In this document: in pieces, positions 10,316 to 19,359 of the stretch
Layout of the letters: each line of letters begins with the position of its first letter
Position numbering within the stretch: the first letter of the stretch is position 1
Assembly: GCA_945862065.1 (NCBI GenBank)
Contig: CAMAWT010000017.1
Span: 1 to 61,066 of the forward strand
Length of the DNA stretch: 61,066 nt
Origin: Flavobacterium psychrophilum
GTDB taxonomy: Bacteria; Bacteroidota; Bacteroidia; Flavobacteriales; Flavobacteriaceae
Direction of reading: 5' to 3'
Notes under the pieces: generated by a model
The model's database searches: none
Seen by the model: only the letters and a program-made list of their open reading frames with translations
What the model was told of the DNA's origin: nothing
Made by a program: the position numbers and the translations under genes

Positions 10316-11098
10316 TTAATTTTCTTTTGTAATTCGAATGGAATGGTCAATTTTTAAAGTATCAACTTCTTTGAAATCGTCAATTAATATGTTTCGGAGT
10401 TTGTAATCTAAATCATAAAAAGCGACACCCTTTTTAAAAAAAATCATGTTATCGCCTCCGTTTGCTAAAAAATCGGATGTTAAAATGTAATAAACTGTAT
10501 TTTCTTGAACTGGTTTTCCTTGAATAAGAATGTTTTTTGCCACATTATTTTTATCTATTGTAAAGGTAATTCCTGATAGTGGATGTGGTTTTTTTGCTTC
10601 AATAAAATAGGATACTAGCTCGAGAATTTGTTCGTTTTTTAAAGCAATTACAACGGCACTGTTTTCGAATGGCATGATTTCGAATGCGGTTCGGGCAGTA
10701 ACATTTCCTTGCGGAATAACACTTCTGATACCGCCATTATTGAGCAAGCAAGCATCAATTGATTTTTTCTCGCGCAAAAGAAATATTTTATTAGCTCTTT
10801 TCAAACTGATATCGGCAAGGTAATTGCCAATGTTTGTTTGGTATTGACCTTTTGATTTTTCTAATGTTTCTGGGCTATATGCCAAAACCTCATTCAAATC
10901 ATTATTGATACGGTCTCTATAGGGTTTGATGTAGTTTTCAACTTCCTCTTTGCTAGTATATTGCTCATTAATACCAATCTTTTTACCTTCAATTATTACG
11001 ACCGAATAATTCGGTTTTGCACAAGAAAAGAAAAGTGTAAATGTTAATAATAAAACAAAAAGTTTCGAAACGTGGGTGTAGTTTTTTAGATTTACCAT
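10316..11098 (-). CDS. Lipoprotein carrying the 5'-nucleotidase C-terminal domain
   Basis: This 260-residue protein has a lipoprotein signal with lipobox LFFSC and the lipidated cysteine at residue 26. The body matches the C-terminal domain of 5'-nucleotidases: NYLADI, an NNGGIRS block, a GNVTARTAFEIMPFEN segment that shapes the nucleotide pocket, and DFLANGGDNMIFF near the end. It is the first gene of a two-gene minus-strand operon with the metallophosphatase, so domain order at the DNA level is reversed relative to single-chain UshA. Together they should form a membrane-tethered periplasmic nucleotidase, which is inference from gene pairing. Confidence 0.9.
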   Translation of the reverse strand: MVNLKNYTHVSKLFVLLLTFTLFFSCAKPNYSVVIIEGKKIGINEQYTSKEEVENYIKPYRDRINNDLNEVLAYSPETLEKSKGQYQTNIGNYLADISLKRANKIFLLREKKSIDACLLNNGGIRSVIPQGNVTARTAFEIMPFENSAVVIALKNEQILELVSYFIEAKKPHPLSGITFTIDKNNVAKNILIQGKPVQENTVYYILTSDFLANGGDNMIFFKKGVAFYDLDYKLRNILIDDFKEVDTLKIDHSIRITKEN

Positions 11099-11119
11099 CT
11101 GAAATGCAACTATTTTAAT

Positions 11120-11127
11120 TAAATTTG
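11120..11127 (+). promoter_or_regulatory. TAnnTTTG box upstream of the dapA gene pair
   Basis: TAAATTTG ends 19 bases before the ATG at 11147. No good TTG element sits at the right spacing, so this rests on the -7 box alone. Confidence 0.4.
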
Positions 11128-11146
11128 TAAAATAAGTAAAAGTACT

Positions 11147-11665
11147 ATGTTTTATAACAAAATAAATCTTTTCTTTTTTAATAAAATAATAAAAAAACGT
11201 TTAAGAAATGTAACATCGAGTAAATCAAGCGGTTCAATTAAAAAAGTGGGGGTTATTTTAGATGAAAAATTATCAGATTCTAAAGGTAAAATCCAAGATA
11301 TTCTCATAAAGAACAGTATTTTAGATAGCAATATTACTTTTATTACATTTAAAAGAAATCTAAAAAAAGGTGAAGAAGCGCCATTTGATGTTTTTACAAG
11401 TAAAGATGTTTCTTTTTCAGGAGTGTTTAATACGGGAAGATTAAATTGGTTTTTGGATGATACATTTGATTTAATTATTAATTTTTATCAAGATGCTAAC
11501 CCTTTTTTGATGTTGTTAACACAGGTATCGCATTCAAATATGAAAGTAGGTTTTGCATCTGTTGATAATCGATTAAATCATTTAGTAATAAAAACAAAAT
11601 CAAACGATACATCTATTTTTTTGGATGAGATGATTAAATATTTACGAACATTAAAAAAGATATAA
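11147..11665 (+). CDS. Conserved hypothetical protein upstream of dapA (DUF6913-like)
   Basis: This 172-residue protein is lysine-rich at its N-terminus (KKRLRNVTSSKSSGSIKK) and has no signal peptide. The middle carries a VGVILDEKLSDSKGKIQ segment, and the C-terminal half a DLIINFYQDANPFLMLLTQ block. I associate this pattern with a small uncharacterised family that precedes dapA in Flavobacteria (DUF6913), from memory only. It ends 3 bases before the dapA ATG, so the two are almost certainly co-transcribed. The function is not known. Confidence 0.6.
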   Translation: MFYNKINLFFFNKIIKKRLRNVTSSKSSGSIKKVGVILDEKLSDSKGKIQDILIKNSILDSNITFITFKRNLKKGEEAPFDVFTSKDVSFSGVFNTGRLNWFLDDTFDLIINFYQDANPFLMLLTQVSHSNMKVGFASVDNRLNHLVIKTKSNDTSIFLDEMIKYLRTLKKI

Positions 11666-11668
11666 ATT

Positions 11669-12547
11669 ATGCAATCATTAGTTGGAACAGGTGTTGCGTT
11701 GGTTACACCCTTTAAGAATGATTTTTCTGTTGATTCGGAAGCGTTAGAAAGAATTGTCAACTTTCAAGTAGATAATGGGATAAATTATTTAGTGGTATTA
11801 GGCACTACGGCAGAAAATGCTACTTTGAATGATGCTGAAAAAGAGTTAGTTATTCAAACGGTAGTCAAGGCAAATAATAAAAGATTGCCCTTGGTATTGG
11901 GAGTTGGTGGAAATAACACGCAAGCTATTATAGAAGAATTAAAAACTAGAAATTTTTCAGATTTTGATGCTATTTTATCGGTTTCTCCCTATTACAATAA
12001 ACCAACGCAGGAAGGAATTTATCAACATTTTAAGGCCATTTCAGCAGTTTCGCCATTGCCAATTATTTTATATAACGTTCCAGGAAGAACTTCTAGTAAT
12101 ATGTTACCTGCAACGGTAATTCGATTAGCAACTGAATTTAAAAATATTGTCGGGATTAAAGAAGCCGCTGGCGATTTGGTACAAGCAATGAAATTAATTC
12201 AACATAAACCAGAAAATTTCCATGTTATTTCTGGTGATGATATGATAACATTACCCATGGTTTTGGCAGGAGGAAGCGGTGTGATTTCAGTAATTGGTGA
12301 AGGATTCCCGAAACTATTTTCAGAAATGGTTCGTTTAGGTTTAGAACGAAAAGTGGATGAAGCCTACAAATTACACTATCAAATTGCCGATGCAATAGAT
12401 ATGATTTTTGAACAAGGTAATCCTGCAGGTATTAAAGAGGTTCATAAAACATTGGGGTTGTCAGAAAATGTAGTTCGTTTACCATTAGTAAATGTTTCTG
12501 TTGAATTGGCTAAAAGATTGTCAGATTTTACTCAAAAAGTTCAATAA
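11669..12547 (+). CDS. dapA: 4-hydroxy-tetrahydrodipicolinate synthase
   Basis: This 292-residue cytosolic enzyme condenses pyruvate with aspartate semialdehyde in lysine and diaminopimelate synthesis. The active-site residues are visible: GTTAEN at 45-50 (T46, T47), Y135 in ILYNVPGR, and the Schiff-base lysine K164 in GIKEAAGD. The substrate-binding arginine is R140. The fold is the usual TIM barrel of normal length. The gene follows a small hypothetical gene after 3 bases. Confidence 0.97.
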   Translation: MQSLVGTGVALVTPFKNDFSVDSEALERIVNFQVDNGINYLVVLGTTAENATLNDAEKELVIQTVVKANNKRLPLVLGVGGNNTQAIIEELKTRNFSDFDAILSVSPYYNKPTQEGIYQHFKAISAVSPLPIILYNVPGRTSSNMLPATVIRLATEFKNIVGIKEAAGDLVQAMKLIQHKPENFHVISGDDMITLPMVLAGGSGVISVIGEGFPKLFSEMVRLGLERKVDEAYKLHYQIADAIDMIFEQGNPAGIKEVHKTLGLSENVVRLPLVNVSVELAKRLSDFTQKVQ

Positions 12548-12572
12548 TTTCAATCATAAAAAAAAACTTTTA

Positions 12573-12598
12573 TTGTATCTAAATAATAACTAATTTTG
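12573..12598 (+). promoter_or_regulatory. Promoter candidate for the bamD-rpoZ-coaBC-porD-recN run
   Basis: TTG at 12573-12575 and TAATTTTG at 12591-12598 are 15 bases apart, a little tighter than consensus. The box ends 57 bases before the bamD ATG in the only real gap upstream of this gene run. Confidence 0.5.
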
Positions 12599-12655
12599 CA
12601 TTTGCTTTTTATTGAGCAATTTGAATTGCATACAAGCATCAAATAAGAAAAAAGA

Positions 12656-13450
12656 ATGAAAAGATTTATAGTCCTGTTTACCGTTTTAATTTTGTTTTCA
12701 TCATGTAGTGAATATCAAAAAGCAATGAAATCTGAAGATGTTGCATATAAATTTGATGTTGCAACAAAATTATATGACAAAGGAGATTTAGGTAGAGCCA
12801 TATTATTAATAGAACAAATCGCACCTGCTTTTAAAGGCAAACCACAAGCTGAGAAATTGTTTTATATGTATTCTCAGTCATTGTATAAAACAGAACAATA
12901 TGGTTTAGCTGCCTTTCAATTTGAAAGTTTTAGTTCGTCTTATCCAAAAAGCGAAAAAGCTGAGGAAGCTTTTTATTTAGCTGCAAAATGTTATGCCAAT
13001 ATTTCGCCAAAATATAGCTTGGATCAAGCTGATACTAACATGGCTTTAACTAAAATGCAGGAATATATAGATCGTTATCCTGATTCTCAAAATTTGATTG
13101 AAGCGAATGAAATTACCTCAAATCTTCGAAATAAATTGGAACGAAAAGCATTTGAAAATGCCAAACAATTCAACACTATATCTGATTATAAAGCGTCGAT
13201 TATTGCTTTAGATAATTTTATTTCAGATTTTCCGGGAACTCCTTTCAAGGAAGAAGCCTTATATGTCAAGTATGATTCGGCTTATTTATTAGCAATGAAC
13301 AGTGTTCAAAACAAAATGGAAGAACGATTGAATAATGCTAAAGTTGCTTATGAAAAATTAATCAAGTTCAAAAGCGATACAAAATATAAAAATAAAGCTG
13401 ACAAAATGTTAGCTTCAATTGATAAAGAATTACAACAATTTTCTAAATAA
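12656..13450 (+). CDS. bamD: Outer membrane protein assembly factor BamD (lipoprotein)
   Basis: This 264-residue lipoprotein has a signal peptide ending in the lipobox LFSSC, with C17 as the lipidated residue. The rest is built from TPR-like helical repeats, for example YDKGDLGRAILLIEQ, FQFESFSSSYPKSEKAEEAFYLAAKCY and YIDRYPDSQNLIEAN, as in BamD/ComL/YfiO. BamD sits on the inner face of the outer membrane and helps BamA fold beta-barrel proteins. The gene heads a tight run with rpoZ (6-base gap), coaBC, a PorD-like gene and recN. Confidence 0.93.
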   Translation: MKRFIVLFTVLILFSSCSEYQKAMKSEDVAYKFDVATKLYDKGDLGRAILLIEQIAPAFKGKPQAEKLFYMYSQSLYKTEQYGLAAFQFESFSSSYPKSEKAEEAFYLAAKCYANISPKYSLDQADTNMALTKMQEYIDRYPDSQNLIEANEITSNLRNKLERKAFENAKQFNTISDYKASIIALDNFISDFPGTPFKEEALYVKYDSAYLLAMNSVQNKMEERLNNAKVAYEKLIKFKSDTKYKNKADKMLASIDKELQQFSK

Positions 13451-13456
13451 CATGTC

Positions 13457-13774
13457 ATGGATTTAAAAAAAACAAATGCTCCAGTAAACACAATTACCTA
13501 CAACAAATCGGTTATTGAAGAGCCAACAGGTAACGTTTATGAAGCAATAACTATTATGGCTAAAAGAGCAAATCAAATCAATTCTGAAATTAAAAAAGAA
13601 TTGATTGATAAACTTGAAGAGTTTGCTACTTACAACGATAGTTTAGAAGAAGTTTTTGAAAACAAAGAGCAAATCGAGGTTTCTAAATTCTATGAAAAAT
13701 TACCAAAACCTCATGCTTTAGCAGTACAAGAGTGGTTGGATGATAAAACATATTATAACGATACAAGCAAATAA
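13457..13774 (+). CDS. rpoZ: DNA-directed RNA polymerase omega subunit (Bacteroidota type)
   Basis: This 105-residue acidic protein contains the omega core GNVYEAITIMAKRANQIN, corresponding to the helix that packs against the beta' subunit, followed by ELIDKLEEFATYNDSLEEVFEN. The C-terminal part, PKPHALAVQEWLDDKTYY, is the Bacteroidota-specific tail. Sequence similarity to E. coli omega is low, but size, the conserved helix and its position between bamD and coaBC support the call. The ATG at 13457 lies 6 bases after the bamD stop. Confidence 0.9.
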   Translation: MDLKKTNAPVNTITYNKSVIEEPTGNVYEAITIMAKRANQINSEIKKELIDKLEEFATYNDSLEEVFENKEQIEVSKFYEKLPKPHALAVQEWLDDKTYYNDTSK

Positions 13775-13783
13775 TAATCGAAT

Positions 13784-15004
13784 ATGTCAGTTTTAAGTGG
13801 TAAAAAAATAGTACTGGGTATTTCTGGTGGGATTGCTGCTTACAAAACTGCTAGTTTGGTTAGACTTTTTATTAAAGCAGGTGCACATGTCCAAGTGATC
13901 ATGACACCTGCTTCTAAGGATTTTGTAACACCGCTAACGTTGTCTACGCTCTCAAAAAATCCTGTTTATTCTGAGTTCTTTGATCAAGATAAAGAAACAT
14001 CGGTAGATGCCGTTTGGAATAATCATGTAGAATTTGCACTTTGGGCAGATTATATTCTCATTGCTCCAGCTACTGCTAATACCCTTTCAAAAATGGCTTC
14101 GGGTAATTGTGATAATTTATTGATTGCTACCTATTTGTCGGCAAAATGTCCGGTTTATTTTGCTCCAGCAATGGACTTAGACATGTACAAACACCCTTCA
14201 ACAATTGCCTCTTTTTCTGCTTTAGAATCATTTGGAAATAAAATAATTCCGGCTGAGTCTGGAGAACTAGCAAGCGGACTTTCAGGCGAAGGTAGAATGG
14301 CAGAACCCGAAAATATCATTGTTTTTATGGAAGCAGATATTGCTACAAAATTACCTCTCAAAGGAAAAAAAATACTTATTACAGCGGGTCCAACATACGA
14401 ATCAATCGATCCTGTACGTTTTATTGGAAATCATTCAACAGGAAAAATGGGTTTTGACATAGCTCATTGCGCCGTAGATATGGGTGCAGAGGTTGTTTTA
14501 ATAAGTGGTCCAACGTATTTGAATACCAGCGATTCGAGAATTCAATTAATTCGAGTTACCACTGCCGAACAAATGTTTGACGCGTGTCATCTTTATTTTG
14601 ATGCTGTTGATGTGGCAATTGCCGCTGCTGCTGTAGCAGATTATAAACCATCAAATGTTGCGGAACAAAAAATTAAAAAGATATCAAATTCTTTCAGTAT
14701 CGAACTAGAGCCAACAAAAGACATATTGGCATCCATGGGTGCAAAAAAGAAAAATCAGTTTTTAATTGGTTTTGCATTAGAAACTGAAAATGAAATTGAA
14801 AATGCAAAGTTGAAAATTCAGAAAAAAAACCTAGATTTGATCGTTTTAAATTCGCTTCAAGATGAAGGTGCCGGATTTGGGAAAACAACCAATAAAGTTA
14901 CCTTTATAGATAGAAATTATACAATAATTCCGATGGAATTAAAATCGAAAGAGGCCGTTTCATTAGATATTATAAACAAAGTAATACAACATTATCATGC
15001 GTAA
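13784..15004 (+). CDS. coaBC: Bifunctional phosphopantothenoylcysteine decarboxylase / phosphopantothenate-cysteine ligase
   Basis: This 406-residue enzyme performs two consecutive steps of CoA synthesis. The N-terminal flavoprotein domain (to about residue 185) has GISGGIAAYK, the catalytic histidine H81 in NNHVEFALWAD, and the PAMDLDMY motif at 128-135. The C-terminal ligase begins ILITAGPTYESIDPVRFIGN near 198 and has the NHSTGKMG block. The substrate clamp reads LASGLSGEGRM. In E. coli the equivalent segment carries the cysteine needed for decarboxylation; here that place is a serine (S164), which deserves comparison with close relatives. The gene overlaps the next one by 8 bases. Confidence 0.95.
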   Translation: MSVLSGKKIVLGISGGIAAYKTASLVRLFIKAGAHVQVIMTPASKDFVTPLTLSTLSKNPVYSEFFDQDKETSVDAVWNNHVEFALWADYILIAPATANTLSKMASGNCDNLLIATYLSAKCPVYFAPAMDLDMYKHPSTIASFSALESFGNKIIPAESGELASGLSGEGRMAEPENIIVFMEADIATKLPLKGKKILITAGPTYESIDPVRFIGNHSTGKMGFDIAHCAVDMGAEVVLISGPTYLNTSDSRIQLIRVTTAEQMFDACHLYFDAVDVAIAAAAVADYKPSNVAEQKIKKISNSFSIELEPTKDILASMGAKKKNQFLIGFALETENEIENAKLKIQKKNLDLIVLNSLQDEGAGFGKTTNKVTFIDRNYTIIPMELKSKEAVSLDIINKVIQHYHA

Positions 15005-15881
15005 AATCATTTTATCAATATTTTTATTTCTCAATTTATTCGCGACAGCGCAAGAATTAGATTGTAAAGTGGTTGTTGATTATACAAAAATCACCAATGC
15101 GAATACTCAAATTTTCAAAAATTTGGAAACTGCCCTCAATGATTTTGTGAACAAAACCAATTGGACCGAACAAAAATTTCAGCAAGATGAAAAAATTAAT
15201 TGTGCCATGATTATTGTAATTAATGAATACAATTCAAATAATTTTTCGGCTTCCATTCAAGTGCAATCTTCTCGTCCCGTTTATAATTCAAGTTATCTTG
15301 CGCCCGTTTTAAATATTAATGATAAAGATTTTAGTTTTAAATACATCGAATTTGAAAACATCAATTACAATCCAAATGCTTTCGACTCAAATTTGGTTTC
15401 GACCATTGCTTTTTATGCCAATTTAATTATTGGCATGGATGCCGAAACATTTGAAGCAAATAGCGGTACAGACCATTTTGGGGTAGCTCAAAATATAGTA
15501 ACTGTAGCTGCTCAAAGCGGTTACAAAGGTTGGTCACAATCAGACGGAAATCAAAATCGATTTTTTATCATCAATGATATATTATCACAAACATTTAAAC
15601 CATTTCGTCAATCAATGACAGATTATCATTTAAGTTTAGATGGAATGACAAATGATTTGAAAACATCTAAAATCGGCATCGAAAAATCAATTCAAGATTT
15701 AGCTTCAATTAATTCTTTACGTCCAAATGCTTTGGTTACCAGAATGTTTTTTGATGCTAAATCAGATGAAATTATTTCTATATATTCTGGCGGTCCTAGT
15801 ATTCCAATTGCTGAATTGGTTAATACCTTAAACAAAATTTCGCCATTAAATTCCGCCAAATGGTCGCAAATTAAAATTTAA
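14997..15881 (+). CDS. DUF4835 family protein, PorD-like type IX secretion component
   Basis: This 294-residue exported protein begins with a signal peptide (MRKIILSIFLFLNLFATAQE, cleavage near residue 18). Recognisable segments are ELDCKVVVDYTKI, a SRPVYNSSY block and NYNPNAFDSNLVSTIAFYANLIIGMDAETFEAN, the core of DUF4835. Proteins of this family have been linked to the type IX secretion machinery as PorD; I make the link from the family pattern, not from a search. The gene overlaps coaBC by 8 bases and precedes recN by 15, an order I recall as conserved in Flavobacteria. Confidence 0.8.
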   Translation: MRKIILSIFLFLNLFATAQELDCKVVVDYTKITNANTQIFKNLETALNDFVNKTNWTEQKFQQDEKINCAMIIVINEYNSNNFSASIQVQSSRPVYNSSYLAPVLNINDKDFSFKYIEFENINYNPNAFDSNLVSTIAFYANLIIGMDAETFEANSGTDHFGVAQNIVTVAAQSGYKGWSQSDGNQNRFFIINDILSQTFKPFRQSMTDYHLSLDGMTNDLKTSKIGIEKSIQDLASINSLRPNALVTRMFFDAKSDEIISIYSGGPSIPIAELVNTLNKISPLNSAKWSQIKI

Positions 15882-15896
15882 TTTATTTTTTGTCAA

Positions 15897-17549
15897 ATGA
15901 TTACCTCACTATCCATTGAAAATTTTGCCTTAATAGAAAAGCTGTCGGTTAACTTTACGGATGGATTTTCTGTGATTACAGGCGAAACCGGTGCAGGAAA
16001 ATCAATTTTACTCGGTGCATTGGGGTTGGTTTTAGGAAAACGTGCCGATTTGACATCCTTAAAAAATAAAGAAGAGAAATGTATTATTGAAGCTCATTTT
16101 ATGATTTCTAAATACAATTTAAAACCTTTTTTTGAGTCAAAAGATCTTGATTATGATGATAATACAATCATTCGTAGAGAAATTTTACCTTCCGGAAAAT
16201 CACGTGCTTTTATAAATGATACTCCCGTAAATTTATCCGAACTTCAAGAGTTGAGTGATGTGTTGTTGGATATTCATTCGCAACATCAAACGCAAGAATT
16301 ATCAGAAACCAAAATGCAGTTTCAAATAATAGATGCCGTTGCTAATAATCAAATTCATCTTGAAAATTATTCGACTGTATTAAAAGAATACAAGCATACC
16401 TTTGCGTTACTCACGCAACAGAAAGCATCGCTTTCGGAATTGACCAAAGAGCAAGAATACAACTCATTTTTATTAGAAGAATTATTGCAAGCCCAGCTAT
16501 CTCAATGCAATCAGAAAGAACTTGAAGCTACTTTAGAAAAATTAAATAATGTAGAATTTATTAAAGAGGGTTTGGTTAAATCTTTGGCTGTGGCCAATGA
16601 CGAGCAGTTTGGAGTGTTGCAAAATTTGAACGAAATTAAATTGTCATTGCAAAAAATAGCTCCGTTTTCAGAAGAATACGAAGCGATTTTTCAACGAATA
16701 TCTAGTGTTTTAATAGAATTTGATGATATCGAAAAAGAATTACAATCTCAATCTGAATCAATATTTGGCGAGCCAGAAAAACTAGAAGAAATTACAAATA
16801 AACTGCAATTGATTTATACTTTACAAAAGAAGCATCAGGTGCAAACAGTTGAGGAATTGATTGCCGTACAAAATGATTTGGATGATAAAGTTATTTCAGT
16901 AACAACTATTGAAAATGAAATTCAAAAAGCGACATTGTTGATCTCAGAATTAGAAACTAATTTAAATAGTTTATCAGAAACCATTCATTCAAATAGGGAA
17001 GAGGCAATTCTAGTTTTAACACAAAAGTTAGTAGCCATTTTAGCTTTATTGGGAATGGAAAATGCACGTTTTTCGATTCAAATTCAAATTGGAAACGCCT
17101 TTTTATACAATGGTAAAGACGAAATACAATTTTTGTTTGCTGCCAACAAAGGGTCCGATTTTGGATTGCTAAAAAAAGTAGCTTCAGGCGGAGAAATGTC
17201 TCGTATTATGCTGGCTGTCAAGGCAATATTATCTCAATATTCTAACTTGCCAACTATTATATTTGATGAAATAGATACGGGAGTTTCGGGTGAAATTGCT
17301 AATAAGATGGCTCAAATAATGAAAAAAATGAGTTTATCCATGCAAGTTTTTGCTATTACTCATTTGCCTCAAATTGCAGGTAAAGGGAATGTTCATTTCA
17401 AAGTATATAAAAAGGTTGAAAATGATCAAACAAAATCGGAACTCAAACTTTTAAATCCTGACGAAAGAATTACAGAAATTGCTCAAATGTTATCGGGTTC
17501 TAGTATTTCAGAATCGGCATTGCAACATGCAAAAGAATTATTAAACTAA
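15897..17549 (+). CDS. recN: DNA repair protein RecN
   Basis: This 550-residue SMC-like ATPase acts in double-strand break repair. It has the N-terminal Walker A loop GETGAGKS at residues 29-36 and long central coiled-coil arms (about 150-360). The signature VASGGEMSRIMLAVK is followed by Walker B IIFDEIDTGVSGEIA and ITHLPQIAGKG in the C-terminal head. Length and order match RecN. It starts 15 bases after the PorD-like gene; fabV starts 26 bases after its stop and may share the transcript. Confidence 0.97.
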   Translation: MITSLSIENFALIEKLSVNFTDGFSVITGETGAGKSILLGALGLVLGKRADLTSLKNKEEKCIIEAHFMISKYNLKPFFESKDLDYDDNTIIRREILPSGKSRAFINDTPVNLSELQELSDVLLDIHSQHQTQELSETKMQFQIIDAVANNQIHLENYSTVLKEYKHTFALLTQQKASLSELTKEQEYNSFLLEELLQAQLSQCNQKELEATLEKLNNVEFIKEGLVKSLAVANDEQFGVLQNLNEIKLSLQKIAPFSEEYEAIFQRISSVLIEFDDIEKELQSQSESIFGEPEKLEEITNKLQLIYTLQKKHQVQTVEELIAVQNDLDDKVISVTTIENEIQKATLLISELETNLNSLSETIHSNREEAILVLTQKLVAILALLGMENARFSIQIQIGNAFLYNGKDEIQFLFAANKGSDFGLLKKVASGGEMSRIMLAVKAILSQYSNLPTIIFDEIDTGVSGEIANKMAQIMKKMSLSMQVFAITHLPQIAGKGNVHFKVYKKVENDQTKSELKLLNPDERITEIAQMLSGSSISESALQHAKELLN

Positions 17550-17575
17550 ATATTCAATTTTAAAAAAACAAGTAT

Positions 17576-18763
17576 ATGATTATCGAACCAAGAATGAGAG
17601 GATTTATTTGCTTAACGGCTCACCCAGATGGTTGTGCTCAAAATGTAAAAAATCAAATCGAATATGTAAAATCAAAAGGTACAATTGAAGGTGCAAAAAA
17701 AGTACTTGTAATTGGTGCATCTACAGGTTTTGGATTGGCTTCCAGAATAACAAGTGCTTTTGGATGTAATGCCGCAACTATTGGCGTTTTTTTCGAAAAG
17801 GAACCAACTGCCGGAAGAACTGCATCGCCGGGTTGGTATAATTCTGCTGCTTTTGAAATCGAAGCGCAAACAGCTGGTTTATATGCTAAAAGCATCAACG
17901 GAGATGCCTTTTCAAATGAAGTAAAACAACAAACAATCGATTTGATAAAACAAGATTTAGGTCAGATAGATTTAGTTATTTATAGTTTGGCTTCGCCAGT
18001 TAGAATGCATCCAACAACAGGTGTTTTGCACCGATCAACTTTAAAACCAATAGGATCTACTTTTACCAACAAAACCGTAGATTTTCATACTGGGAATGTA
18101 ACGCAAGTTTCTATTGAAGCTGCCAATCAAGAAGATATTGATAACACGGTTGTTGTTATGGGCGGCGAAGATTGGTCTATGTGGATGAACGCTATGAAAG
18201 ATGCGGGTGTTTTAGCAGATGGTGCTACAACTATTGCATATTCTTATATAGGACCAGAAGTTACTGAAGCAGTTTACAGAAAAGGAACTATTGGACGTGC
18301 CAAGGATCACTTAGAAGCAACAGCTTTTGAAATTACTAAAGATTTAATGTCATTAAATGGTAAAGCTTATGTTTCTGTGAACAAAGCATTGGTTACACAA
18401 GCAAGTTCTGCCATACCTGTTATACCTTTATATATATCTTTATTGTACAAAATTATGAAAGCAGATGGCATTCACGAAGGATGTATTGAACAAATTCAAC
18501 GTTTGTATGCCAATAGATTGTATACCGGAGAAGCGGTTCCTTTAGATGATAAAGGTAGAATTCGTATTGACGATTGGGAAATGCGTACCGATGTGCAAGA
18601 ACGTGTTGCAAAACTGTGGTTGGAAGCAACTACTGAATCGTTGCCAGAAATAGGAGATCTGAATGGGTACAAACAAGATTTCTTAAACCTGTTTGGCTTT
18701 GGTTTTAATGGTGTTGACTACACTGCTGACGCTAATGAAATGGTACGAGTGAATAGTATTTAG
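17576..18763 (+). CDS. fabV: Enoyl-[acyl-carrier-protein] reductase FabV
   Basis: This 395-residue NADH-dependent reductase catalyses the last step of each fatty-acid elongation cycle in the cytosol. It has the N-terminal IIEPRMRGFICLTAHPDGC block, the nucleotide-binding loop GASTGFGLASR starting at residue 47, and the FabV-specific Y-x8-K catalytic pair at Y234 and K243 (YRKGTIGRAK). The spacing of eight distinguishes it from FabI (Y-x6-K). FabV enzymes are known for low sensitivity to triclosan, a family property not shown here. A hairpin terminator follows the gene. Confidence 0.97.
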   Translation: MIIEPRMRGFICLTAHPDGCAQNVKNQIEYVKSKGTIEGAKKVLVIGASTGFGLASRITSAFGCNAATIGVFFEKEPTAGRTASPGWYNSAAFEIEAQTAGLYAKSINGDAFSNEVKQQTIDLIKQDLGQIDLVIYSLASPVRMHPTTGVLHRSTLKPIGSTFTNKTVDFHTGNVTQVSIEAANQEDIDNTVVVMGGEDWSMWMNAMKDAGVLADGATTIAYSYIGPEVTEAVYRKGTIGRAKDHLEATAFEITKDLMSLNGKAYVSVNKALVTQASSAIPVIPLYISLLYKIMKADGIHEGCIEQIQRLYANRLYTGEAVPLDDKGRIRIDDWEMRTDVQERVAKLWLEATTESLPEIGDLNGYKQDFLNLFGFGFNGVDYTADANEMVRVNSI

Positions 18764-18815
18764 GAAAAAAAGTGTTTTATTAAAAATAATATAAATACAA
18801 ATATTTATTAACGAA

Positions 18816-18841
18816 AACCTAACGATAGTTAGGTTTTTTTG
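18816..18841 (+). terminator. Rho-independent terminator after fabV
   Basis: AACCTAAC and GTTAGGTT pair around a GATA loop and are followed by a T run. It ends the recN-fabV transcript 52 bases after the stop. Confidence 0.88.
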
Positions 18842-19359
18842 TTTTGATCTTTAATCATAAAATTAAAATATTTTAAAATCAATTAATGTTGTTTTATTTT
18901 CGTTTATTTTTTTGTTAAATGTATAATGATTATCACACTACCAAATTTCAAAAATGTAGTTCTTTTACTTCAATAATATCAAATACTTTAAGTCGAACGG
19001 AAAATGCATATCAGTACTCAAGAACAATTTATGCGACTTTTGTTCGTAACTTTTATTTAATGTTCTCATAAATAGTAGGTCTGAATGCCTTATAAACTGT
19101 TCCTATTTACCTATATGGCTTTGTTTTATCCATTTTACTATGTAACTGATGCAGATAAAATGGTATGTGTGTTATTTATTTAACAAAAATGTGGTGCTAA
19201 TTATAAAATAAAAACTCATTTTTATTGATAAAAAATTAACGAAAGTTAGTTTTTTTTAATTTTTATATAATTCTAAAAAAAATTAACGATTCAATTCCGT
19301 ATGTTAATTTAATTTTTATATATATTAGCCTTTAAATTAACATCAAAAAATTATTAATT
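18842..19359 (+). other. Long AT-rich intergenic region upstream of the giant secreted protein gene
   Basis: About 520 bases without a credible reading frame. A small second hairpin (TTAAC / GTTAG arms followed by eight T) lies near 19237-19257 and could stop read-through. No clear TAnnTTTG promoter box is visible close to the ATG at 19360. I see no RNA gene. Confidence 0.5.

Noticed and set aside
9380..11098. Frameshifted single 5'-nucleotidase gene
   Set aside because: The domain order is reversed and each part has its own complete export signal, so these are two real genes.
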